A stretch of 40,844 nucleotides of DNA from Chloroflexota bacterium (GTDB taxonomy: Bacteria; Chloroflexota; Dehalococcoidia; JACPPT01): the NCBI GenBank assembly GCA_016190815.1, contig JACPPT010000017.1, positions 1-40,844 of the forward strand, given 5' to 3'. Below are positions 33,217-40,844 of this stretch, piece by piece. Both the position numbers and the translations under genes were made by a program. Below the pieces are notes generated by a model. That model was not told the origin of the DNA and ran no database searches. It saw only the letters and a list, made by a program, of their open reading frames with translations. Within the stretch, counting starts at the first letter, position 1, and each line of letters opens with the position of its first letter.

Positions 33217-35976
33217 GTGGCAAAAGGCTCAGACATCATAACTCTTATCATAGATGGCAGAGAGGTAAAGGCCCGAAAGGGTGCAACCATTATAGAGGCG
33301 GCTCGAGAGGCAGGCATATATGTGCCTTTCCTGTGCTATCACCCCCAGCTTAAGCCCTATGGAGCGTGCAGAGCATGCGTGGTGGAAATCGAAAAGGTGC
33401 GGGGCTTTCCCACTTCTTGCACAAGCCCCGTTGCTGACGGGATGGTGGTTAAGACCCAGAGCACCGCCCTTGACAAGCTTCGAAGGGACATCATGAACCT
33501 GGTCCTGTCGGAGCACCCTCACGGGTGTCTTACCTGCCACAGGATCGAGCACTGTGGCCCCAGCGACATATGTCTGCGCCACGTGGCGGTAACAGATAGA
33601 TGCGTGGTCTGTCCCCAGAACGAGCGCTGTGAGCTACAGGATGTAGTCTACCGCATGGAATTTGCCACCGGCAAACCGTTTCCATTGAAGTACACCTACA
33701 GAAACATACCCCTAGATACCCGGAACCCCTTCATCGACCACGATATGAACCTTTGCATTGTTTGCGGTCGGTGCATCAGGATCTGCTCTGAGGTGGAGTG
33801 GGCTGATGTTCTGACCTTTGTCCAGAGGGGGAAGCACACCGTTGTGGGCACCTCTCTGGGGGGGCTGCTCTCCGACTCGGGATGCACCTTCTGTGGGGCA
33901 TGTGTTGATGCCTGCCCCGTGGGGGCAATAACAGAAAAAGACTACAAGTTCTCCGGTGCTCCAGAGCGCACCGTTACAACAACTTGCACCCACTGCAGCG
34001 TGGGCTGCCAGCTTAACCTACTGGTCAAGGATGAGAAGGTCATTAGAGTTATCCCAAGCCTGGAGGGACCAACAAGCAAAGGTGAGGCCTGCGCCAAGGG
34101 CAAGTTCGGACATAGGTTTATCAATTCTCCCCAACGTCTAACCACGCCCCTTGTGAGAAAGAACGGCACTTTTGTCAAGGCCTCATGGGAAGAGGCCCTG
34201 AAGATAGTTACTGATGGGCTTGCAAGGCACAGAGGAGCCCAGTTCGCAGCCATCGCCTCCTCCCGGATAACCAATGAAGAGGCATACCTATTGCAGAAGT
34301 TCACCAGGGGCATTATGGGCTCGCCAAATATCGATCACATTGATACCATTTGTCACCCCCAAAACGTGTCTGGCCTGGTGGAGACCTTCGGCTTGCCCGC
34401 CATGACCAACTCCTTAAGGGAGCTAAGGGATTCGTCCTGCATCCTCGTTTTTGGTAGCGATATAACCTTTGACCACCCCGTGGCTGGCCTGCAAATCAAA
34501 GAGGCTGTGAGAAGAGGTGCAAGCCTCATTGTCATAGACTCAGCCAGGACAGAGCTATCCCCCATGGCAACTTTGCACCTGAGGCCGCATCCCGGGACTG
34601 AAGTCAACCTCCTGGGAGCCTTTATACGCACCATAGTTGAAGAGGGGCTTTTCGACAAGCCCTTCATGGAAGGGCGCTGCGAGGGCTTCGACGCCTTGAA
34701 GGACTCGCTTTCGTCCTTCGACATCGGTGGTGGTGAAAGGACGTGCGGTGTTTCTAAGGAGCTTTTAGTCGAGGCTGCCAGGACGTACGCCAAAAGGAAG
34801 CCCGCTGCCATAGTGTACTCCGGCCATTTCCTGCAAAACGGCAACAGAAAAAGCGTCTCTTCGGCCCTGGCCAACCTGGCCATGCTCACGGGCAACATCG
34901 GGAAGTCATCATCAGGCCTGTATCCTATGGTGGGCGAGGCCAATAGCCAGGGTGTTATGGATATGGGCTGCACGCCCGACGCTTTGCCAGGTTATCAGGC
35001 CGCCGCTGATCCCCTCGTGAGAGAGAGATTTGATAAAGCATGGAAGACTGCGCTACCCGACGAGAGGGGTCTAACCACAGAGGGCATTATAGAGGCGATC
35101 CGCAAGAAGGAAGTAAGAGCTCTTTGTATTCTGGGGAATGGGCAACCTTCCTTCCTGCCAGAGCTTGAATCTGTACTTGGGAACCTGGAGTTTCTGGTGG
35201 TGATGGACAACCATATGAGCAGGGCGGCACATCTCGCTCAGGTGGTTTTGCCCCAGTGCACATTTGCCGAAATGGACGGGACCTTCACAAATTCAGAGAG
35301 GCGTGTTCAGAGGATTCGCAAAATCATTGAACCTGTAGGAGAGTCAAGACCATCCTGGTGGGTGATTTGCGACCTCGCAAGAAGACTGGGAGGCAATGGC
35401 TTTTCCTACGAGCTCCCCTCAGAAGTGATGGACGAGATAGCCAGAGTCGTCCCCATCTACGGTGGCATATCATATGAGCGTCTGGAGAATGGAGGGCTTC
35501 AGTGGCCCTGCCAGGACCCAGGCCACTCCGGAACAGCTATCCTCCACCAGGAGGGATTCCCAAGAGGGAAGGGTAAGCTTGCGCCTCTGCAATACGAGCC
35601 TCCTTCAAAAGAATACGAGGATAAGGAGCATCCATATCTCCTCTTTTCTACCACCATAAGGGAGATTCAGGGTAAAATAGAGTTGAGACATGAGAACATC
35701 CTGGAGCTTCACAGAGAAGATGCCATATCTGAAGGCATATCTGAGGGCGATTTGGTAGAGGTAAAACTGGAAAATATCGCAATAAAGGCGAGGGTAAAGC
35801 TCGGAGAGAACCCCCATAGAGGAGTCGTATTTCTGAGCTTCCCCCACACAGAAAGCACATCGAATCTTCTGAATAACCTTTTGTCCGAATTAAGCCCCCG
35901 TTCCTCCGACCTGAACGGGCGGCGAGTAAGGGTGGAAAAAATATCGGCATCCGGAACAAAACATGAGGTGAATTAA
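33217..35976 (+). CDS. fdhA: Formate dehydrogenase alpha-like molybdo-/tungsto-enzyme, Cys form
   Basis: This 919-residue protein starts at GTG 33217 with AGGAGA upstream. An N-terminal [2Fe-2S] domain has C-Y-H...C-R-A-C. A His/Cys-ligated cluster region begins H-P-H-G-C-L-T-C (about 100) and carries extra cysteines up to C-P-Q-N-E-R-C. Two [4Fe-4S] motifs follow (C-I-V-C-G-R-C and C-T-F-C-G-A-C). The molybdopterin domain has C-T-H-C-S-V-G-C and C-A-K-G-K-F-G. The active-site equivalent of selenocysteine is C379 in I-C-H-P-Q-N-V-S-G-L, followed by the conserved H380. F-G-L-P-A-M-T-N-S resembles FdhF, so formate/CO2 is the likely substrate. No twin-arginine signal is seen, so it is cytoplasmic. 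MobB at 254-910 serves this cofactor type. Confidence 0.88.
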   Translation: MAKGSDIITLIIDGREVKARKGATIIEAAREAGIYVPFLCYHPQLKPYGACRACVVEIEKVRGFPTSCTSPVADGMVVKTQSTALDKLRRDIMNLVLSEHPHGCLTCHRIEHCGPSDICLRHVAVTDRCVVCPQNERCELQDVVYRMEFATGKPFPLKYTYRNIPLDTRNPFIDHDMNLCIVCGRCIRICSEVEWADVLTFVQRGKHTVVGTSLGGLLSDSGCTFCGACVDACPVGAITEKDYKFSGAPERTVTTTCTHCSVGCQLNLLVKDEKVIRVIPSLEGPTSKGEACAKGKFGHRFINSPQRLTTPLVRKNGTFVKASWEEALKIVTDGLARHRGAQFAAIASSRITNEEAYLLQKFTRGIMGSPNIDHIDTICHPQNVSGLVETFGLPAMTNSLRELRDSSCILVFGSDITFDHPVAGLQIKEAVRRGASLIVIDSARTELSPMATLHLRPHPGTEVNLLGAFIRTIVEEGLFDKPFMEGRCEGFDALKDSLSSFDIGGGERTCGVSKELLVEAARTYAKRKPAAIVYSGHFLQNGNRKSVSSALANLAMLTGNIGKSSSGLYPMVGEANSQGVMDMGCTPDALPGYQAAADPLVRERFDKAWKTALPDERGLTTEGIIEAIRKKEVRALCILGNGQPSFLPELESVLGNLEFLVVMDNHMSRAAHLAQVVLPQCTFAEMDGTFTNSERRVQRIRKIIEPVGESRPSWWVICDLARRLGGNGFSYELPSEVMDEIARVVPIYGGISYERLENGGLQWPCQDPGHSGTAILHQEGFPRGKGKLAPLQYEPPSKEYEDKEHPYLLFSTTIREIQGKIELRHENILELHREDAISEGISEGDLVEVKLENIAIKARVKLGENPHRGVVFLSFPHTESTSNLLNNLLSELSPRSSDLNGRRVRVEKISASGTKHEVN

Positions 35977-37443
35977 ATGGCGTTCAAGAGATTACCAGCG
36001 CTATGTACGATAAAGTGCCCCGCGGGAATAGACGTCCCGCGTTACATAGGCTTTATACAGCAAGGCAAGTACTCCGAGGCCGTGGCTGTGATTCGAGAGC
36101 GTATACCGCTTCCTTCGATATGCGGCTATGTATGCTACCGTACCTGTGAGCCCTGGTGTCGGCGAGGCAAGCTGGACGAGCCTGTGGCCATTAATGCCCT
36201 CAAGCGCTTTGCCACAGAGCACGGTAAAGAAACATGGCGCGAAAAGTCGAAGATAGTGCCGCCCACGGGAAAGAAAGTCGCTGTAATCGGGTCAGGGCCG
36301 GCCGGGCTTACGGCAGCCTACTATTTGAGGAAGCTCTGCGGCCACGCAGTTACTGTCTTCGAAGCCCAGGACAAGCCCGGCGGACAGCTTAGAATAGGCA
36401 TCCCATCTTACAGGCTGCCCCGCCGTGTCTTGGAGGGGGAGCTGGACGTAATAAAAGAGACGGGCGTGGAGATAGCGTGCGATAAGAGGATCGCATCCCT
36501 GGACGAGCTTCTTAGGGAAGGCTACGACGCCATTTTCATTGCAGCCGGAACCACAAAGCCTCAGAGGATGAGGATAGAAGGGGAGAACGACCCAGCAGTT
36601 ATAGAGTGCGTCAACTTCCTGAGAGATGTGAATTTCGGCAAGGCACAGAACATAGGCGAGAAGGTAGCAATCATAGGATGCGGAAACGTGGCAATGGACG
36701 GGAGTCGAACAGCCCTCAGGGTAGGTGCCCATGATGTAACCATCGTTTACAGGCGAACCCGAAACGAGATGCCCGCCCATGAATTCGAGTTGGAGGAGGC
36801 ATTGGCAGAAGGGGTAAAGACCATGTTCCTGACTCTGCCCACAAGGATCCAGAGGAAAGACGGCCACCTGCAGATGGAGTGTGTGAAGATGAGGCTGGGA
36901 GAGCCGGATTCCAGCGGCAGGCCCAGGCCTGAGCCTATCCCAGGAAGCGAGTTCGCCCTGGATGTGGATACAGTCCTTCTTGCCATAGGGCAGGTGCCTG
37001 ACGTACCGCCTCAATGGGGGCTGGAGCTTAACCCTAACGGCACCATAAAGGTGGACCCCAAGACCATGTTGGCCAGCAAAGAGCGCATATTCGCTGGTGG
37101 GGACATCGTTACAGGGCCCGTCAGCGTTATCCAGGCTATCGCAGGGGGGAGAGCTGCCGCAGTAGCTGTAGACAAGTACCTGGGCGGAGATGGCAACATT
37201 GATGAAGTCCTGGCGCCCCCGATGGAGGAAATAACGGATTTGCCCTACATCGACGGCGAGGGCCGGAGAGCTCATATGCCGGAGAGGTCCGTTTCAGAGA
37301 GGCTCAAGGGATTCGATATCGTTGAACTGGGGTTGACGAAGGACATGGCTATTGCTGAGGCCAATCGCTGCCTCCGCTGCGACCTCTGGAGGCTCAAAGT
37401 CCCCTTGGTCTGGAAGGAAAAGAAGAAAGGCGAAGAGGAGTAG
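35977..37443 (+). CDS. GltD/NfnB-like NAD(P)-binding Fe-S flavoprotein
   Basis: This 488-residue protein is related to glutamate synthase small subunit and NfnB. N-terminal cysteines for two [4Fe-4S] clusters occur in L-C-T-I-K-C-P and C-G-Y-V-C...C-E-P-W-C. The FAD motif G-S-G-P-A-G-L-T-A-A-Y and P-G-G-Q-L follow. The NAD(P) motif is I-I-G-C-G-N-V-A-M-D, and the second FAD motif is F-A-G-G-D-I-V-T-G. Near the C-terminus a lone C-L-R-C pair occurs. No glutamate synthase large subunit is adjacent. Its place after nuoE-nuoF-fdhA, one base past the stop with GAGGTG upstream, suggests an NADP/ferredoxin-linked module of that complex. A strong terminator follows. Confidence 0.88.
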   Translation: MAFKRLPALCTIKCPAGIDVPRYIGFIQQGKYSEAVAVIRERIPLPSICGYVCYRTCEPWCRRGKLDEPVAINALKRFATEHGKETWREKSKIVPPTGKKVAVIGSGPAGLTAAYYLRKLCGHAVTVFEAQDKPGGQLRIGIPSYRLPRRVLEGELDVIKETGVEIACDKRIASLDELLREGYDAIFIAAGTTKPQRMRIEGENDPAVIECVNFLRDVNFGKAQNIGEKVAIIGCGNVAMDGSRTALRVGAHDVTIVYRRTRNEMPAHEFELEEALAEGVKTMFLTLPTRIQRKDGHLQMECVKMRLGEPDSSGRPRPEPIPGSEFALDVDTVLLAIGQVPDVPPQWGLELNPNGTIKVDPKTMLASKERIFAGGDIVTGPVSVIQAIAGGRAAAVAVDKYLGGDGNIDEVLAPPMEEITDLPYIDGEGRRAHMPERSVSERLKGFDIVELGLTKDMAIAEANRCLRCDLWRLKVPLVWKEKKKGEEE

Positions 37444-37453
37444 GAATGAGATC

Positions 37454-37486
37454 AAAAGCCCCACGATTTTATCGTGGGGCTTTTTT
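37454..37486 (+). terminator. Intrinsic terminator of the formate dehydrogenase operon
   Basis: A 10-bp GC-rich stem, AGCCCCACGA / TCGTGGGGCT, is extended by A-T pairs. It closes on TTTTA and ends in six T. It lies 11 bases after the GltD-like stop codon. Confidence 0.93.
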
Positions 37487-37519
37487 GTGCCATAGACCAC
37501 GCCCAGGATTGCAATCCTT

Positions 37520-37789
37520 TTATCTCCTCCTCGCTGGCTTTTCCATGGGTTCCTCGGAGATCGGGGTAACCGTTGAAGTGCAACGGGTGAAGCCTGGAGT
37601 CAAAAAATCCTGAACAGCTCCGATGGTGTCTGCCTCCAGAACATACCAGATGGTATGCTGGGGATAAGCACCAAATACAGCCCTCACCTTTACCCCTTTG
37701 GCTTTATCGTCCCTCAGAACCTTCGAGCCGCCGGCTTCCCCTATTGGGCACCTATCCGGCGTATGCACCTGTGTTACCATGAAAAGCAT
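37520..37789 (-). CDS. Small ferredoxin-fold-like protein of unknown function
   Basis: This 89-residue protein begins M-L-F-M-V-T-Q-V-H-T-P-D-R-C-P and continues with alternating strands and helices (VKVRAVFGAYPQHTIWYVLEAD). The pattern suits a dimeric alpha/beta-barrel or DUF3303/GYD-like fold. One histidine (H45) and one cysteine (C14) could be functional. AAAGGAG 7 bases before ATG 37789 makes it a convincing gene. It runs opposite to the formate dehydrogenase operon and downstream of the membrane-protein gene, with 39 bases between. The role is not known; the family guess is weak. Confidence 0.65.
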   Translation of the reverse strand: MLFMVTQVHTPDRCPIGEAGGSKVLRDDKAKGVKVRAVFGAYPQHTIWYVLEADTIGAVQDFLTPGFTRCTSTVTPISEEPMEKPARRR

Positions 37790-37828
37790 CTCTTTCTCCT
37801 TTCTGCCACGAACCTGATATACCTTAAC

Positions 37829-38536
37829 CTACCATGCCCTGCGGGCTATCCAGCCCCCTACTATCAGTGCCCAGAGGAGGGTTAGACCGGAAAGGACCAT
37901 AAAAAGGGTGTTGGTCACAAGGGTGCTGGGGCCTGTCAGGGCCTGGGGCAATCCCACGGCCACCACCGTCACGACCCCCAGAATGATACCTGCCCAGCCG
38001 AACCATCTAGGATAGACAGTGCTGAGAGCCATCCCGATCCCCAGGAAGAGGAGAGCTAGCCAGTACACGATGATGCTCATGCTGAAAAGGGTGAAGTCCA
38101 GCTTGTAAAGGGACGAAGCCACTAGAAAGAGCGTGGTCTTAGCAGGCTCTGAGCTTGTTGCCCAACTCTCCACTACCAGAGGCATACCAAGCCCGAAGAC
38201 GGCGAACAAAACGGTAAATAGGGTGGTCCCCACAGTAACCCCGTAGAAGCCGAGACGCGCCCATACCGCACCCATACCTGTGGATATAGAGCGATAAATG
38301 CCCACCACGCCAATCATCAGGGCCCAGATCCCGACAGCCAGGAGCAGGAAGTCTATCTGGACAAAGCCAACCCCAGCGTCTGCCATCCGCTGAAGCGACT
38401 CTCTGGCGTTGGCATAGGATGGGTCAGCCGCCCGGGGAAGGATGGCATTGAAAACCGCTGTCAAAATTGCCCCTACAATGAACGAAATGCCAGCCAATCT
38501 TTGGAGAACGTCGCCTTTGGAAATCGCTTGCTGCAT
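37829..38536 (-). CDS. Six- to seven-helix membrane protein (DUF4386-like)
   Basis: This 235-residue integral membrane protein has hydrophobic segments at about 12-32, 59-80, 90-115, 135-160, 165-187 and 205-228. The pattern A-G-I-S-F-I-V-G-A-I-L-T near the start and R-W-F-G-W-A-G-I-I-L-G-V-V near the end resembles DUF4386 proteins. No transport or catalytic motif is visible. AAAGGAG lies 5-6 bases before the second of two adjacent ATGs (38536); ATG 38539 is an alternative. It is likely co-transcribed with the small gene at 37520-37789. Confidence 0.7.
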   Translation of the reverse strand: MQQAISKGDVLQRLAGISFIVGAILTAVFNAILPRAADPSYANARESLQRMADAGVGFVQIDFLLLAVGIWALMIGVVGIYRSISTGMGAVWARLGFYGVTVGTTLFTVLFAVFGLGMPLVVESWATSSEPAKTTLFLVASSLYKLDFTLFSMSIIVYWLALLFLGIGMALSTVYPRWFGWAGIILGVVTVVAVGLPQALTGPSTLVTNTLFMVLSGLTLLWALIVGGWIARRAW

Positions 38537-38747
38537 CATTTCTCCTTTCTTTTCCCAGGCATATATATTTTTGATAACGCAAAGAAATCCATGTACGTTT
38601 AATGATGAATTTTCTTAGTTACATATACTCACCTCCATTGTCATTATTCGTTGCAGATATAATGAAATAATGTGCATATTACCTTGTGCATCTGATACTG
38701 TCAATCCTAAACTCACTCGTAGAAAATTGAACACAATCTCCTTGGCT

Positions 38748-38839
38748 CCAAGAATAGCGATTAAATCTGTAGGTCGGGTTTCCTAACCCGACTGTCGCTG
38801 AGGCAGGTTGGGAAACCTGCCCTACGGAGGTCAATCGCT
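38748..38839. repeat. REP/MITE-like double-hairpin element, copy C
   Basis: Copy C is inverted relative to the element at 22825-22922. Ends are AGCGATT (38756-38762) and AATCGCT (38833-38839), with CCAAGAAT outside the left end shared with copy B. Hairpins are GTCGGGTT/AACCCGAC (38773-38792) and GGCAGGTT/AACCTGCC (38802-38821), framed by GTAGG/CCTAC. The remaining bases of 38540-38900 are AT-rich on the left and contain no gene that I can see. Confidence 0.85.
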
Positions 38840-38900
38840 GTTTTAGGGTTGGCAGAACCGCTAGCCATGCAGATGAGTCTGGGTTAAAATTAGCCTTAAA

Positions 38901-40844
38901 ATGAACAGACATAGTTCAGCCCCAGCCCCCATAAGACATCAGTACCTGAGAATAAAACAACACTACCCCGATGCCATCCTCTTATTCCGCCTGGGCGACT
39001 TCTACGAGACCTTCGAAGAGGATGCTAGAATTGCATCCCGGGAGTTGGGCATAACCCTCACCTCCAGAGAGATGGGCAAAGGACAGCATTTCCCCATGGC
39101 CGGCATCCCTCATCACGCCCTGGATAACTATCTGGGCAAGCTCATAGGCCGGGGATACAAGGTCGCCATATGTGAGCAGATAAGCGACCCAACAGCTTCA
39201 AGGGGGCTGGTGGACAGGGATGTAGTGCGGGTGGTCACCCCCGGCACTGTGGTGGAGCCTCAGCTTCTGGAGCAGAAGGCAAATAACTACCTTGCCGCCC
39301 TCGTCCTGGATGAAAAAGGGGCAGGGCTGGCATATGTTGACATAACAACCAGCGAGTTCTCCACCACTCAACTGGCCCAGGGCCAGGTCCAGGCGGAGAT
39401 GGAGCGCCTGCGCCCCTCGGAGGTTCTAGTGCCCAAAGACGTAAGGTTTCCAGAAACCTGGCTCACGGGTACTCGTACTTTCTTGGACAAAAGCTGGTTC
39501 GAACCGGAGTCCGCCCGCCAGCTCCTCCTGGAACATTTCGGGGCTAGTACTCTTGAGGGCTTCGGGTGTGAGGGACTCCCCCTGGCCACAGCAGCCGCGG
39601 GAGCCATAGTTCACTACCTCCAGGAGACTCAAAAGGGTGCTCTGGGCCAGCTCACCCGCCTTTCGACTTACTCAACGCAGGCATTCATGACCCTGGACCC
39701 CCAGACCCGCCGGAACCTGGAGCTTTTTCAAAGCAGCAGCCTTGTAAGTCCCGCCAACTCCCTTCTTTCCGTGCTGGACATCACTAGGACTCCCATGGGG
39801 GGCAGGCTTTTAAGAAAATGGCTGGGACAACCCCTTCTGGACTTGCAAGAACTTGGCAAAAGGCAAGAGGCTGTAGAGTGGTTCTATAAGAGAGCTATCC
39901 CCCGGACAGGTGTCCTCTCGGCCCTATCTCGCATTCCCGACCTGGAACGCCTCGTCAATCGAATAAAAGGCCGAATCGCAATCCACAAGGAAGTGCTGGC
40001 CCTCCGCCGCGGGTTGGAGATGCTCCCTGAACTTGAAGGGATGCTGAAAGAAAAAGGTGAGGCCGACAGCCCCGACATATCATGGCTCACCAGAGAGGTA
40101 AAACCCTGTAATGACATCGTGGCTCTCATCTCCAAGGCAATAGCAGACGAAGCACCTGCAAGCATCGGGGAGGGCGCGGTCATAAAAGCAGGATTCTCGG
40201 AGGAGCTAGACAGCCTCAAAGCCGCATCCAGGAACGCCGCCGAATACATAGCCGGACTGGAGCGAAAGGAGCGGGAAAGCACAGGCATCAAGTCCCTCAA
40301 GGTGGGCTACAACAAGGTCTTCGGCTACTACATCGAGGTTAGCAAGCCCAACCTTAGCCAGGTCCCCAAGGAATACATACGAAAGCAAACTCTGGTGAAC
40401 GGGGAACGTTTCTTCACCCCGGAGCTTAAAGAATACGAATCCCTCATCCTCAACGCCCGGGAGAGGATTGAGGAGCTGGAGACCGCCCTTTTCCGTCAAG
40501 TTTGCTTCCAGATAGAGACATCTGCTGAGCGCATCCTCACCACAGCCTCAGCACTGGCGCACATAGATGCATTCTCTGCCCTGGCAGAGGTTGCGTCCCG
40601 CCATAGCTATGTTCGCCCCACGCTGACACGGGACGACACCATTTCCATTATCGGGGGACGGCACCCGGTTGTCGAAAAAGCTCTACCTCAGGGGGAGTTC
40701 GCCCCCAACGACACACACCTTTCTAACAAGGACACGCAGATTGTGATCCTCACAGGCCCCAACATGTCCGGCAAGTCCACCTACCTGAGGCAGGTGGCCC
40801 TCATCGTGCTCATGGCCCAGATAGGGAGCTTTGTCCCAGCCGAA
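38901..40844 (+). CDS. mutS: DNA mismatch repair protein MutS, 5' part (runs off window)
   Basis: The frame is open from ATG 38901 to the window edge, giving 648 codons. MutS recognises mismatches and small loops and recruits MutL. Visible are the mismatch-binding region L-F-R-L-G-D-F-Y-E-T-F, the connector and lever domains (RTPMGGRLLRKWLGQPLLD), and the clamp (KVGYNKVFGYYIEV). The ATPase Walker A follows (T-G-P-N-M-S-G-K-S-T-Y-L-R-Q), and the window ends shortly after. Walker B and the C-terminus lie outside. An in-frame stop at 38874 limits upstream extension. No Shine-Dalgarno precedes the ATG; a TAAAAT box (38885-38890) ends 10 bases before it, suggesting a very short leader. Confidence 0.95.
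   Translation, partial: MNRHSSAPAPIRHQYLRIKQHYPDAILLFRLGDFYETFEEDARIASRELGITLTSREMGKGQHFPMAGIPHHALDNYLGKLIGRGYKVAICEQISDPTASRGLVDRDVVRVVTPGTVVEPQLLEQKANNYLAALVLDEKGAGLAYVDITTSEFSTTQLAQGQVQAEMERLRPSEVLVPKDVRFPETWLTGTRTFLDKSWFEPESARQLLLEHFGASTLEGFGCEGLPLATAAAGAIVHYLQETQKGALGQLTRLSTYSTQAFMTLDPQTRRNLELFQSSSLVSPANSLLSVLDITRTPMGGRLLRKWLGQPLLDLQELGKRQEAVEWFYKRAIPRTGVLSALSRIPDLERLVNRIKGRIAIHKEVLALRRGLEMLPELEGMLKEKGEADSPDISWLTREVKPCNDIVALISKAIADEAPASIGEGAVIKAGFSEELDSLKAASRNAAEYIAGLERKERESTGIKSLKVGYNKVFGYYIEVSKPNLSQVPKEYIRKQTLVNGERFFTPELKEYESLILNARERIEELETALFRQVCFQIETSAERILTTASALAHIDAFSALAEVASRHSYVRPTLTRDDTISIIGGRHPVVEKALPQGEFAPNDTHLSNKDTQIVILTGPNMSGKSTYLRQVALIVLMAQIGSFVPAE

Noticed and set aside
36292-37275. 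327-codon minus-strand frame opposite the GltD-like gene
   Set aside because: Antisense shadow with His/Cys/Tyr-rich composition, no domain, no ribosome site.

Overview
The window reads like a chromosomal piece of an anaerobic Chloroflexota bacterium, most likely a Dehalococcoidia-type lineage known from metagenomes. This is inferred from gene content: a DUF2298 ('YYY') membrane protein next to a TIGR03663/Agl23-type protein, a NuoE/NuoF/formate-dehydrogenase/GltD-like operon, monofunctional BirA, long NfeD with a slipin partner, and a large SRP RNA. Most of the sequence is moderately GC-rich and gene-dense. I found no rRNA, intact tRNA or CRISPR array.

Layout. 1-250: the 3' end of a REP-associated tyrosine transposase and a REP-like hairpin. 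254-5131: mobB, a universal stress protein, birA, the slipin/NfeD pair and a small membrane protein. 5397-7830: a flavin reductase, a hemerythrin-like protein and a TauE/SafE permease. 7831-8790: a tRNA-like scrap, a small protein with an operator-like palindrome in its promoter, and an attenuator-like leader before lepA. 8794-12497: lepA, galU and a beta-propeller protein. 12615-12710: a second palindromic repeat. 12778-16881: SRP RNA, rsmA-ispE, a membrane protein, a PHP phosphoesterase and an OGG-type DNA glycosylase. 17048-20417: an AT-richer three-gene island. 20499-23948: a zinc-ribbon protein, cca, rnc and ftsY. 23983-30947: four coupled genes for envelope glycan or lipid work (YYY, Agl23-like, LPG-flippase-like, FAD desaturase/oxidase-like). 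31014-37443: a nuoE-nuoF-fdhA-gltD-like operon closed by a strong terminator. 37520-40844: two small genes, a full REP/MITE-like element, and the 5' part of mutS running off the window.

The best candidate for an undescribed system is the island at 17048-20417. A consensus promoter drives a P-loop ATPase, a protein with tandem nucleoside-deoxyribosyltransferase/TIR-like domains (the second apparently lacking the catalytic glutamate), and a protein built from two similar Rossmann-like halves with a CARF-reminiscent D-x-T-x-x-T-K motif. The genes overlap or nearly touch, and their base composition differs from the flanks. A nucleotide-based defence or signalling role is an inference.

Two other themes stand out. 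A roughly 85-bp palindromic element occurs twice in full and once as a half, beside a RAYT transposase remnant; one copy appears to encode the last five residues and stop codon of RNase III. Several genes (birA, the PHP gene, rnc, perhaps mutS and lepA) have promoter -10 boxes so close to the start codon that their mRNAs should be leaderless or nearly so. rsmA and ftsY instead have strong Shine-Dalgarno sequences pointing at ATC and CTG codons.
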